Shown: positions 13,060 through 26,500 of the stretch, piece by piece
How positions within the stretch are numbered: the first letter of the stretch is position 1
How the letters are laid out: each line of letters starts with the position of its first letter
NCBI GenBank assembly: GCA_040954595.2
Contig: CM082582.2
Location: 11,284,001-11,348,000 of the forward strand
Direction of reading: 5' to 3'
Length of the DNA stretch: 64,000 nt
Origin: Balanoglossus misakiensis
Taxonomy: Eukaryota; Hemichordata
Position numbers and translations under genes: made by a program
Notes under the pieces: model-generated
What the model saw: only the letters and a program-made list of their open reading frames with translations
The model's database searches: none
What the model was told of the DNA's origin: nothing

Positions 13060-13110
13060 GCTAGGTTCATTCGCTGTGGTTGTACGCACCTCAATTTGAA
13101 TAATTTATCC

Positions 13111-13125
13111 GGGGGGGGGGGGGGG
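13111..13125 (+). repeat. Poly-G run (15)
   Basis: An uninterrupted run of fifteen G lies upstream of gene A. Runs of exactly the same length occur at 4544-4558 and 28451-28465. Confidence 0.9.
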
Positions 13126-13367
13126 TTCATAATCAAATAAAATCTGATTCCGTAGTAATTGGTAATTACTCAGACATCAATCTTCGCTGTATGCTATGGC
13201 TATTCTTCTGTTATTAATATTTCACAGCCGTGACTAATTGTTTACATAATTTCCACGCACTTGCTTTAAACAACTTTTTACCCGATTTCACGCCCTCCGC
13301 ACATCACATGGATTTCGCGACGCTTGACTGTCGTATATGGTCCTCTCGCACCTGCAGGCGCTGAGCG

Positions 13368-16300
13368 ATGACAACACAGGAGGGGGGCACCAATAGCAAC
13401 ACCCCGAAGTCGATGAACCAGCTGGAACAAGGCGAGCCTCTGGTGGGCAAGAAGATGGCGGTGCGGCCGAAGAAGGGAAAGAGGAAGCGGCAAGGGCGGG
13501 AGCGCCTCCGCAACATCGTCAGGGAATTCGGCAACCGGACGTCGTGCCACGGACTCCCGCGCATCCTGGGCGCCAAGTCGACGGCCGGTCGGTTGGTGTG
13601 GCTGTGCATATTCACCGGCTCCTGCTCGCTGTTCTTCATCCAGCTCCACCAGCTCGTCAAGCTGTTCCTCAACTATGACGTGGCGGTTCGCATCGAGATG
13701 GGCACGGCCAAAAGTCTGGATTTCCCGGCGGTGACGCTATGCAACACGAACAAACTGAGGCTTTCGGAGATCGAGAAGAGCGAAGAACATCATCGACTGG
13801 CCCTGACCAATCCGGCCCACCCTCAAACCATCTACAAGTCGTTATCTTATGAAAGTGAGTATGAACCAACACAGTCACATAAACCTACCAGTAGTACAGG
13901 AATACTTTACACAATCATAGTATCTGTTGTTAGTTTGGTTTAGCCTTTAATGATTACGACCGCAATCCCTAGTGTGACATCACCTCTCAACCATCTCCTC
14001 CTCAGTCGTCATTTACATTAATCCAATCTCTGAATTGCGCATTTGTAATTACCTATCCTTTGACGTGTTCGCTATTTGACCAGTCAAGGTAGTTCAGAGA
14101 TAATCAGAATATACGGAATTACTAACGTCGAATAATTCGATAAATCGGTTCACTGCAAATTGAGTTTTATCTTTAAGGACGAGACAGTGTGTTAAGATTG
14201 AATTGCAATGACGAACAACCTTGATGGTATCATACGACACATTGTCGTAATTCTACTTTAAATACGGAAAATATGTCGACAGTCAATCTACCGAAAGTAA
14301 CCAATCAAACCAGTGACGCGAAGAAACTGGAATAATATAATCAATTTTGTTCAGCTGTCTCTCACCAAATATAAAAATCGTTTACTCTAAAAATGGATAT
14401 TGGGTCGTTAAAATGTATTAAGGTCCACAGAGAAAAAAAATCGATCCACACAGATTTTCAAGCTTAAAACAACAGCCTGATGCCATATAAATTTTAGTAA
14501 TTTTAGTATTTCCCAGTGAACAGGAAAAAACGTTCAAAAATTGTAATGTGACGACTTTATATACATGCACCAATTGCAAGTGGCACAGCGCTGCTGACGT
14601 AACCAGACACACAGACACCATTCTGACGTAGATACAATCTGCAGTTTACTTATTTGTGAGGCGTAACAACTTTACGCAGCATTATATCTAATCCATTAAA
14701 TTTGTCTACCACTCCGTTCTTTTCTTTCCACCACGTTACAGCACCATGCCTGGAAGGAGATTTCTCATGCGGCGACAGGGAGCGTTGCATCAAGTCTCAC
14801 TTGGTTTGTGATGGCTACGTCCATTGCTGGGCTACCCTTAGCGACGAATTCAACTGCACTTACCGTAAGTATTGTCATTAAATAATATTTAATTACGGTA
14901 CAGAGTAATTACAATAAGTCATTTTTTATATCTGAGATGAAAAGATGAAAGTTCAGATCTCTAATACCATTAATAAGATCAAGTTTGTAGTGAAGAACTT
15001 TTTAACAAACGCCTCTCTGTCTGTACAAACTGAAAGAAAATTATTCAAGATGGCGGCGATCGAAACTTTTCAAAATTCACATCATTGCATTTCGTTTGGG
15101 AATTCCCTCCCGGGACTTCAATTTAATGACAACGCCGGCGTCAAACAATTCACAATCTCCTGAAAAGGGTAAAGGCAAATAAGGCATGGCATTTTCAGCA
15201 TGGTGTAATATCCTTTCTCCCGCGGCGAAATACTCTCAATTCCGCTGGGAATCACTTCTGTAATAACGGCAAATATCAATCTGACGAGGACATTTTAATT
15301 AGTCGGGTAGTTTTACTGCAATCAAACAAGCAGCAATAATTCCTACCATTGTACTCTATGTGAGCGGGTGGAAATAATATTCTCGTCTAATTAAGGTTTG
15401 TATCATATGTCACGGAAAGTACATTTACTTTTATATGTTGACAGTGAACTTGTATTGAAGTAGCACCGTTCGATTTTGGCCCACGTATACGTGTAATAAA
15501 AGAGTTGTTTACTGTGCATTGCCTGTCTACGAAAGACACCTCATCTACTGACAATGTTCGTTTACATCCACAGCACCGTGCGGGGAGAAACAATTCGACT
15601 GCGGACAAGCTGGTCCAACCGGTGTGTGCATAGCCGAGTCCCTGACGTGCAATGGCGTGTGGGATTGTTTCGATGGGCGCGATGAAATGAACTGCGGTAA
15701 GACTCGACAGGCTTCAAGTCTAAACCCACGACAGTCGATTTTTAATAATGAAATTGACTGCTGTGGCACGCGGCGCCACCTGCCGCAATTATGATGTTCA
15801 ATTTGCTTGATAGGTATAATTGTAAATCGCAAAGACCTGTCAAAATCGACCTATTTCCCTTCTGTATTGGGGTTAAGGTGGTGGTGCATGTTACAGTATG
15901 GCATATTCAGAGCAGTTTTACACTTTCTTCTTGGTTTGCTCTAGACGGTCTGTCTGGCTGGATGGAAAACTGAACGTGTTTTCTTCAATGTTTAGATATT
16001 TGTAGAGGAGGAAAAGGTTGCGACCAAGCTCAGGGCGTCGGGTGGAAATGTGTTCCTAATGGACACCTTTGTGACCATTTCCCGGACTGTGCTGATGAAA
16101 CCGACGAGAAGGACTGCGTTAGAGGTTAGTAAATTGGCTTGCCTTTGATTGAATCACTTTTACGACTGGAACCTGTGTTGAGGGATTTTGACGGCGCATC
16201 TCGCCGCACATTCCACGCCCTTTTGGTGGCAAGGATTGTCATACCACAAGAAAATGATTTAATGCGGATTTTACGTCTTCCACGTGGCACATATTGTAAT

Positions 16301-19300
16301 TAAAGGTTAATCAAAATGCGCATAAATATAAAAACCATAATTCGCAAAGGTAGCATTATATTAATTGATCGTAATTTAGTTGGTAATATGACATTTTTAC
16401 GACAATGTTGGTAACTGTAATTATTTTGCGAATTGGCAATATTTACTTCAAGCCTTATTGACGGTTATAACCACACTTTGTAAAAGAGAAGATGGTTTCA
16501 TCTGTCACAATTACCGAATGACAATTATGCGTCCATATATCAAGTTGGTCCATCATTCACGCACTGCACCATCATGGCTCGCGGCAACATACTATATATG
16601 GAGGCTCTGTCATATCGGAAATGTGTGCTCATTATTAAATGAATTGTAATTAATCAATTATATTGACGTAGAGGAAACTTATATTGGCGAATTTCCTATA
16701 AATATCGAGTTTGTTATAAACTAAGGTTAACCAGACGTTCCATATTTTCTTGCACACAGAACCGATAACCGAAGAACAGAGTAGTATTACAAAGGTAATA
16801 CGATTTGAAAAGAACGGCATGATATATTCTCCCATGTACCCGATTTCTACTAGAGCAGAGACGCATATTGAACTGAGACTCGGATCCACCCACCGGAGAT
16901 ATTGGGACTGCGTACAGTTCACTTTCTTCGATATTGACATCAAGCAATCAGAGAACTGTTGGGACGAATACGTCAAGGTAAGCCCCCGTGTTCAAAACAT
17001 AGCTCCCGTGTTCAAAAAAGTCTCTCTGCACCTGTGTTATCCTTTCCATTTTCTACAGTTTCTATACACAGCAATATACACATGTAACCTCATTCACACG
17101 TTTCAGATTAGGAAGTTAAGAGTCGTCTCGCCGACAGTCGTTTTAATAAACTAAAGGTGTTTTCTCTATTAGCTGGAGGATGTCGATTTCCCGAGACTTT
17201 CCGACAGATTCTGTGGCACCCAGGCGAATGTCCAGTGGCGATCACGGACACGCGGTGGCCTCGTGCGCGTTACTTACAAGACAGAGGGAGAGTACAGCGG
17301 AAGAGGGTACAGCGCCGAGTACAGGCTGGTGATCTGCCGAGCCGACGAATGGCGTGTGGAGCCCTGGGGCGAGGTATGTAATAGCACCTGGGATTTTCCA
17401 CACGAGTCAGTGAAACATATCACTCAACAAGTACGAGGAGTTATCTTTGATTCTTGCCATATGAGATTCTTTTTCTCACGTGGCCACAAAATGTGCCGAA
17501 TGTGAAACATTGAAGACGAAAATTATTGACTGTATACCCGATGCCGTTTAGTCACGGTTAAGAAAACCAACCTTGGTCGTGTTTACAATTTGCGAAATGC
17601 TTGTTGATTATCAAAGCTAATGTTCCACGCATAAACCGTCGTCAGATCACCGAAAACCAGTCCATAATTCACGTCACGTGGTTTCTGTCAATGAAGTCAG
17701 TGATAATATCAGCAGCGAGGAATCCCAACTGAAGATTATTTGCACCAACTGCCAGCCTTGGCCTGGTCGTTCAGGCGATAAACTGTGTGAATGTGAGACC
17801 AGTCGTGTCATTGCCTCGTTAATTATGCGGTGGACTCATTAAAGCTCAATTCGCCAACATTTGAAAGCCGATAATTATCTTGGAATCAGTTGGAAATGAT
17901 TGCCAGCTTATAGTAATTTAATGTCAGGATTGATTTTACATGTACATGGACGCTTGCGATACAATAACCTCGAGCACACGGCGCTGCCAGTGAGGGCGGT
18001 ATCTATATTGTACCGTAGTTTAGGGTGAAATGAGCTGTTGATATGTTTTGAGAATGAGATGAAAAAAATCACATATGTAAGACCCCTTCTCTATACATAA
18101 CCATGCATCTTGGTCAACACCAGTATTACCGAAAAATCGTGGTTCTTACGTTATACAGCCTGCAAAGTCAAAAATTTTCAAGGTTCTAGGTTATAAAGTC
18201 TTAATTTTAGTCTATGCAATGATAATTTCTCATTAAAAATTAACAATTACCGCTCTATAGCTCTCTCATTTCATCAAGGTTCTTAGATAGGCAGTTTCAT
18301 GCATAGCCGTGGTTCTTTAAATTGTTGTTGTATTTTGCTAGTGTTCGGTGACGTGTGGTGGCGGCGTGAAAACTCGGGCTGTGATTTGTTACTCGTCACG
18401 TGGCATCAGGAAATCTGCCTGGGGGTGCAACGCCTATGGTTACAAGCCGAGCAGCCAGACGACGTGTAATGTCGAAGCATGCTACGACGAAGGTAAGATG
18501 TACGGTTCCAATCCTCAGATTTGAATCACAGTGACGGCAAAAGCGATGTAAAACAATGTTTACGTCGACAATCTGTCTACGATGGTAATGATGACATCTC
18601 GGAGTTTGTTGTTTTCAGACACGTGTGGGCAAAAGTTCAACATCAACGAGAGAGAGATCACATCGCCCAGATATGCACGGAACTATCCTCACAGTCAGCT
18701 GTGTCAAGTCGACATTGAAAACGCAGACAATGGATGTGTTTTGATCACCTTCAGTGATTTCTACCTAGAGAAAAGCCAGGACTGCACTGGTGATAGCGTG
18801 GTCGTAAGTATGTCTAGTGCACTTGGCATCATGGCGTAGTCTCGGTTACCCAGACTGCACTTGTGGGCTCGCTTCCGGTCTGTTAGCGGCCGGAAGCGAG
18901 CTCAAAGTGCAGTCTGGGTAACCGAGATTATCACGGCGAAAAGAAACACAAACTGAGAGCATCATAGATGAAACAGTCGCACAAATCCACTCCCATGATT
19001 TCCAGTAATGTGTTATTGTGATCTGTTTGCAATTTTCTTTATCATTAGATAGAAGACGCGACAGTACCTAATTTGACCAGGCGATACTGTGGAACGCAAG
19101 CGCCACCGAGATGGATTTCGGCCTCGTCCCACGCAAGGATTGTGTTCAAATCTGACGAATCGCAACAGGCCAGGGGATTTCGGGCAAATTACGAGCTGAT
19201 TACACATTGCAATGTTTGGCATGTTGGTAAATGGTCAGAGGTGAGCGATGCGTTGGTTTCATTTGCATCTGTCTAATTTATAAACTTTCATACCAGGCCT

Positions 19301-22300
19301 TAATTTACCGTCTCAGTGCATTTTTAGGTTTTTGTCCTAGTGTCACTATGAGTTGGCTCTCTTATTCCTCACCCGACTTGTCTCGCTGATGTCAAAATGC
19401 TGATCGGAAACAGCACCCCCAGTGGCGAAAGTTGGGAATCTTTTATATGCATCTAAATCATTCCATTTCAGTGCAGCGTAACGTGCGGTACTGGCGTGCG
19501 GTTTCGGAGAGTCGTGTGTCGTAACAGAGCTACATTCAGCAACATGTTACCGACAGATTGCCAGGGGCCCATACCGGACAACAAAGAAAACTGCAAACTG
19601 ACCACCTGCGAAAGAGGTAAATTGTTTCGTGCTTTTTTTTCTTTTTGATCATGTGTGAGGTAATTTCACCAGCCAGTACATATTAAGCGTCGAAACACAA
19701 CTTCAAAGTGAATGTACATTTTCATCTCCATAGAGACAAATTTACCGGAAGAGGGATACAAGCAGAACTGGTATGCAAAGTATTTTAAAATAACACGGAA
19801 TATGAACCTGTACAACGACTTCAAAAGCAACTACTATCGCGACCACGGATTTGGTCGTGTCAAACAGGAAGATCCTCCAGACTGGAAAGGTAAGGTATTC
19901 AATGTCGTTGAGGGCTTATGTACTAGATTTCTTATGCGCCTGAAAGATCTTTAGTCATTGCTCTCTTAATAACAGTATTGACTGTAGTATGATTTACTTT
20001 TTATAACATCCAAATACCTTGTGACAACACTCGTAAACTCTTAAAACTGATATAGGCCTAACAACGAAACGCAGAGATCCCGTGAGCAGTGCTTGTAAAG
20101 TGATATGTTATTTGTACATTCGACATTCCAGGTTTTCTGACATTCAGTTCAACTCCTGATAACAGCGATCTGAGAGATGTCATCAAGCTGACGTCATCGG
20201 AAATGTCTCACTTCGGTCACCAGGTGGAGGACTTCATCATACAATGCACTTTTGACGAAAAACGCTGCAGCCATGCGTAAGTTCTAGAGCCTGTTGTCGC
20301 CATATCATCCAAGGCTAACCTGGCCGTTGTTCAACAGTGTTAGATGCGCTAACATCTCTCTAGTTAGATCAACTCATACTTGCCAAAACTCTAAGACCCC
20401 AAATTATCTGATTCTCTATGTTCATTGCAGTGACTTCCGTACATTCCAACATGACATATATGGGAACTGTTTTACTTTTAATCACGGCATGAACCATACA
20501 GTTATACGAGAATCCAAGAGGCCGGGACCACAGTACGGTATGTTGGCTACGATTCCTTTCTAATTGTTAACCAGGTACTAAAACAGTCACATCTCCTACG
20601 ATCCGGTATATGGACTAGTGACACCAGATATATGTAACACTGATATACTCTCACTTCTTACACCTCCCTAGGCCTCAAACTGACCATATTCCTCGAACAA
20701 CACGAATACATACCGTTGTACGGACAGGAAGCCGGTGTGAGGGCGCTGATCCATTCACCGGACATCACGCCATTCCCAGAGGATGACGGGATAACGGTCA
20801 AACCCGGTGTCAAAACAGCCATTGCAATAAGACAGGTAGATAGCAGTATATTATGTATTTCAGACACAAATTACACGCCATTGTAAACACAGTGGTGATA
20901 TGCAGTTTCAAGCCACGATATGCACGTATTATATTTGCCCACTTTAATGAACCATTTCCAAGTACATGCATAATGTCATAACTGATGAGGCTTGGTCAAA
21001 CCAGCAATATACAATCCGGCAAATGAATAATATGACAGTTAATAAATATTAAAGTTATTGATAATCGTATTTCGCTTGTTACGTCCATGATAGGTCACGA
21101 TAGCCAGGAAAGGTTACCCGTACGGAAACTGCTCCAATGTTCTGAACGATGAAACTACCAGTATATTTCCTCAATTTTATAATTATTCTTCTTTGGTAAG
21201 TGCAAATGTAAATATTAGACTGACTGACTGACTGACTACATGACAGCACCCCATTCTGCATTAAAGCCTTCGTTCTATGCAAAACAATGCAGGTCAGTGA
21301 TGTGAAACAAATATTACGTAACAAGACAATCTTTGGGGCTTCTTCTCACGCAGGCATGCCAGAAAACGTGTCTTCATCGCTCCATCGAGAAAGAATGCGA
21401 TTGCGTAGACACAATGCTTATGAACAACACACGGTGTAAGTTGTTGGACAAGGATCAGGGTGAGCAGCGTCAACTTGCCTAGCGGACAAACATTTATTCC
21501 ATTTTATATGCATGCTCTTTGAACGATAACATAAAAATAGTAGACTCTACAAGATTTCCCCATATTAAAGGACTGGCACGAAATACAGACACGTGGTTCC
21601 GCATAAGAGTAAACAAAACCATTGTTCAGTTCACCTTAAATGAACATTTGCTGTTTCTATTTTCAGAGCTATGCAAGCAGCTGATGGCGTATTTTTACCA
21701 GTCTGGCGTTTTGCCGTGCGATTGTAAAGTTCCGTGCCGGTAAGCTGTTCCACTAACACTATAATTTGGAAGGTCGAAAATTTATATTCACGAATTATGA
21801 GCAAAATTGTTGACATAGCACCAAATGGCCATTATGTGTTTTGCTGCTGTTAGAAATCATCTCCATGCATCAGAAACTACACTGAGAAAAGTACGGTCAT
21901 TCACAGATGACATTTTGTAAAAACACTCTAATAATAGGTAAAGTGCCAGCGTTTTGCGCTTGATAAAATATTATTTTGACCTTTAGGCATCGATTATAAT
22001 GCTGTTCTTATTTTGGAGTCGTAACGTGTTGCATTGTGAACGGCTTTCGAACCTGGCCTGCGAAATTAATTATAAGAGACGTGCCACGTGACTAAACAGT
22101 CTGTTGCCTGTCTTTGTATGAAATAATGGGGTGTAACACAACTTTCTGTGTGTATCATGTGTTGTCACGAACGTACATCACAGGCTACCTGAACCCGTTA
22201 GATTACGGTTTACATCTCACATTTCCGTGTTCTTTTTTTCAATAAAAAGAGAAATGACGTACCAAAGCACAATATCGCAATCGTTATGGCCTTCCAACAC

Positions 22301-23510
22301 ATATGTGGTAAGTATGCTGTGCATCTCTGAGAAATGGGAGAACTTTGCCCAGTGTTTATTCGACAGTATTTTGACTTTGACTTATATTCAGATCAAGGTC
22401 GTCTACAGCAGATAAACTTTACATTGGTTATTTTTAATCGATCGACAATATAGCCATTCAAACATGCGATTCGATTCCCATGAATAAGAATCATGCTGAT
22501 TGAGCACTGACAAAATTGTTATTTTCTATTTTTATACAGAGCGGTTTAATTCAAGAACTTCGTCATATAAATCCCAAGGTGACGAGAACCGTGGTGGATG
22601 GCCGATCAGCAAGGTACAGTGCATTGTTTATACGTTGTCCATATATGTCAAATCCTTTTAACCCTTTCACCACCAGTTCCCTCTATTGAGGTCCACCTTT
22701 ACCATAGAAAACGATGGATTTGGACCAAACCATGGTGGTGAATTAAGCCCTTGAATAATAACACGCTGTCATTCCTGCTTGTGATGGCAGTCTGGTTGAT
22801 AAAGTGACGAATACACAAATACGTCACTTACATGTGGATAATTGTGATTCCACTATTTTTAACATTTGATTTATTTGCTCCACAGAGAAAATCTGGTCAA
22901 CCTTGAAGTCTATTTCGAGGGTTTGAACTATCATAGTACAATCGAAACAATCGCCTACACGGTGAGTTCAATTTAATAACAAGGTGAAAATTTCAAATAG
23001 CGAGATGGCATGCAGATAATCAACTCTCATGAGTTTGCATGTCAGATGACTTTGCCGCGAAAAGAAACCCTCTCGTGACAGCGATTAAAATCCGTTGAAT
23101 TTGCTGTTAATAATTTCTGTTAAACACCAATGCGTCATGGTATCATCGTGACGTCAGAAGATGTCACTGTTGGTCAGGAGCACACATAATTTATGCGCGA
23201 GAAAACGCGCATCGGGCATAGAGAGGCAGACACAATTAAACATAACTGCAGGTACTTATGAAGAGATAAAAATATAGCTGCATAGCGAGATAACGGCGTT
23301 TGCAAGTAGACCTAACAAGAGCATCCCGTTCCCCTGTGCCTCCCGGTTCTTGTCTGTCAACAGATAGAAGAGCTGTTAGGCGACGTGGGCGGACTGATGG
23401 GCTTGTTCATCGGACTGTCGGCAGTCACGGTCTTCGAGTTCATCGAGTTCCTATTGGACCTGGTGTACTACGTCACCGTGCGATTTCGTCTCATCGGTCA
23501 GGTGTACTGA
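13368..23510 (+). CDS. DEG/ENaC channel A with LDLa3-CUB-TSP1-CUB-TSP1 ectodomain
   Basis: Twenty-one exons: 13368-13854, 14742-14864, 15574-15696, 15996-16124, 16760-16977, 17173-17373, 18342-18492, 18619-18803, 19049-19240, 19472-19616, 19734-19889, 20132-20276, 20431-20537, 20672-20835, 21094-21195, 21354-21459, 21667-21739, 22250-22307, 22540-22613, 22886-22961, 23364-23510. All phases agree, giving 1053 residues. Order: basic cytosolic N-terminus with His61-Gly62; TM1 (about 76-97); FPAVTLCN (119-126); LDLa at 163-203, 204-244 and 245-287; CUB1 (288-427); TSP1 (428-477); CUB2 (478-603); TSP1 (604-651); channel core including [18 protein letters not shown] and EYIPLYGQ (652-1005); degenerin-site Gly1011; filter GLS (1022-1024) in TM2; tail ending GQVY. 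The family forms trimeric, usually amiloride-sensitive Na+ channels in the plasma membrane. Odd features: CUB1 lacks its first two cysteines, and LDLa1 has Ala-Thr in place of Asp-Gly near its calcium site. The CpG-rich first exon contrasts with the AT-rich introns. First and longest member of a five-gene + strand array. Confidence 0.92.
18838..18930. mobile_element. Foldback/MITE-like hairpin in intron of channel gene A
   Basis: Two arms of about 39 bases (from CTCGGTTACCCAGACTGCAC on the left to its complement ending near 18928) are inverted copies. They differ only by one mismatch and one 1-base bulge, and are separated by an 11-base loop (18879-18889). The element lies inside the intron between the CUB2 exons and has no coding capacity. 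Such a near-perfect long stem is typical of a recently inserted non-autonomous foldback element. A small-RNA hairpin is the alternative. Confidence 0.7.
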
Positions 23511-26500
23511 AGGGACTGTGGGTATCCCCCGAGTATATACCTGTGCTGCGATACAAGCAGCGGTGGTCGAGTTCATGTGACGTCACACCCACCGTCACGT
23601 CAGCAATATACAGCCACGGACCCTGGCACTTTGTCACAGAGGCCGAGTGGGGACAATTTCGGTCACAGGAGTTTCGTGCTGGTCAGGAAAAAAAACAGGA
23701 TTTTGATCCAAATATATCTCTTTCTGTCAGAGTGTACCCTTCCTGTTCTGGAAACCAACTCATACGAAGTGGGAATCGATTTACGTTACGGAAAGTGAGC
23801 AAAATGAAAGGAAGGACTGCATCGAAGTTTTGTGTAGAGTAGGAAACAACGATTCCTCTGCTTGTGCCGTGAGCTGCACTTATACTTGCGCATATATAAA
23901 GTAGCTCTTAGTTGACAAAACTGACTGTAATTTAGTGTGGCCAGCTGAGCCTACCATATTCTTTTGCTAATTACTAAGACTTATCTCCCATCACGCTTGG
24001 ATTCCTTGTCAATCGCCTCGAAAGATACAACTGGCGTAATGCATTCATCAAACGAGCCAGCTTCGGAGTCCCACCATATCACCTTTTACGCTTCATTTCT
24101 GCCACATATCTCATTTCATCCGGGGAGTTTCTCGTACGTTAAACTGCTCTTTCTATATTTGTCTTCAACTATTATATAACATAGTATAATATTTTCCACC
24201 GATATTAATATTCAGTTTAGTTTCTCGGTTTCTATCTCAGAGTCTGACAGTTCATTACTTATCATTGCTCCTAGTGTTTGTTAAAGTCCCATATTTCTTG
24301 ATGTGGGCACTTATATAGGAATAAACACTGACCCTGTGCACGGAACTGTTTATTGGGATATGCGTATGCCCATTTAAGTAATACTTAAGCATGGAATTAG
24401 GCCTACCTGTATTTTACGATGTTTTTCACCTATGACGATATTTCAAAGTTAAATGTTCTTATACTCATTTTGAATAAATTTGCAAAAATATAATGTAATG
24501 AATCGTGTGTGGTTGATACATGTGAATTAATCTACTCATGTGAAAATTTTATAGATGAATTGATAAATTATAAATGTAACCCTATTCACGGAAAACCCTA
24601 ACTGTTATTTATGTATAATAAACACCAGTTGTTCGTTGTTTAGTCATCTGTGGAATATTGGACCCTAAAATTACTTCGAGAAATCGATACTTTTCTTGTG
24701 TGTCACCATTTAAATAATTGATGAAATTATAATATTTCCCCGGAATAAAATGACACTGTAATGTTGCTGGGTCATGCTAAATTTAGTGTTGTCGACGCGC
24801 GTAGTGAGTCGATGCATAGGTCATATACGGGTAGGGTGTATTTCGTATGTTATGCATTGTTGTCGTCAGGGTTCTTGTGATATATCAGCGTGTTTGCATA
24901 AAATGGTTTAGCCAGTACGATGCGTTAGGACTTTGGTTACTTTTGTTGTGACTGGACGCCAGCCAAGATGAAGGCCCAGACCAGAACACCAATTTCCATA
25001 TGTTCACCATTATGTATGCAGTGCGTGGGACGTTATTTGCGGCGGGTCGGGTGTCGCCATGTTCACCAGTGATGTGCGCCTGGTGACGTATACGAAAGGC
25101 CAGCAGCAAAGTCTGATTTTGATCGTCTGCTCTTCTTCTAACAGCTTGGAGTGAATTGTGAAGCATTCTATCCCATGGAAGGGTAAGTGCCACGCCAGTA
25201 TTGAACCAGATACCACATAGGTCAAACCCAACCGCATGCGACTCAAAACGTTTCAGTAATGCATGGTTTTGCGCAATTTAATTTGACGACGGGTAGGCAC
25301 CCCGGCCTTGCAAAGTGGACGGTGCATCTAAACTGACAGACATTACGAAAACTACCTTCTAATTTGTAAAGTACTATAATAAGAAGGACTATCTGCGCCT
25401 GTTTAACTCTGCACGACAGAAAATAAATGTTGGTCTTTAGCTTCGCAGTCTTGTGTCCACCATATTAATTAAGATGTAATTTTAACATCATTTATGGGAA
25501 TTAAATAACAGGGAATTAAATAACAATGCATTCACATAACCTTCTATTTGGATAATAATATTCCGTCAAATAATTAACATGAACATGATTTACTCTATCA
25601 TAAAACTTAGAGTGGCGAAGATACGGTATTTTGAGTAATTGACTCCCATAAATCGAACTAACCATTCTAACTTATAACATAAGCTAAATGTCCAATACTA
25701 TGCCTTATATGACATTTGTCTGCACTGCAAGGTCACCGTCCACTTTAGTACAGTTGAACTCATATTGATATCAGAATAAAGTAATTACTTTTATTTTTAA
25801 CACTGTTGCCTTCATCGGCGTGATGCACGGACGTTATTAAACCCCTGCAGCCTTTTAACTCCCATACGTGTAAAAAATGGCCCACGATGACATGTGACAC
25901 GGGGGAGGAGGAGGCCAGGTGGGCGGAGTCTTTATCCTCCAACAAGGTGCGAGTCAACAATTCAATGGTACATTGTACAGTGTTGATGGTAGGGATGAAT
26001 TACATTTGAATATTGGCATCTTCAGGTTGTCGATTCAGGAATATTATGGCGCAGCAGCTGTGATAGCATCTCTGGTAGCAACAACTTGCAAGTACTGGGT
26101 TTCATCACAAAGACTTAAACTTTTTTCTATGTCCATGACTGTATGGATAACAGTTCAGCGAAAGACACCAATCAATGTTAGCACGTGTTTACTCTGTGAG
26201 TGTCAGTTTGGTGCATATAGCTGCAGTGTTCTGTGAACACAAAGTTCTTGATTACATCTGTGTCATAGTGTCATATGCCTTCTACAAGCTTGATATGTTG
26301 TAAATGTTATATTTAATCCGTTGATTTAAAAGGGAACTGTCCTTCTCGCCTGTGACCACGCACCATCTGGGGGTGGGAGGTGGGGTACAATATGTCACCA
26401 ATTAGGCACACTAACTTCACATGATAAATAACCAGAGCACACAAAATGCTAATAATGTTTTCTTTTCATCGATGGATTTATAATGAAATTCGCATCAGAT

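Noticed and set aside
13278-13878. Three long antisense open frames opposite channel gene A exon 1
   Set aside because: They mirror a CpG-rich coding exon, have no domain, and end where the exon ends. They are shadows of the + strand gene.
23300-23842. 180-codon + strand open frame covering the last exon of channel gene A
   Set aside because: It is an out-of-frame reading of the TM2 exon and its 3' flank.
24885-25246. Antisense open frames of 102 and 78 codons
   Set aside because: No domain and no splice-linked partner; nothing similar elsewhere in the window.
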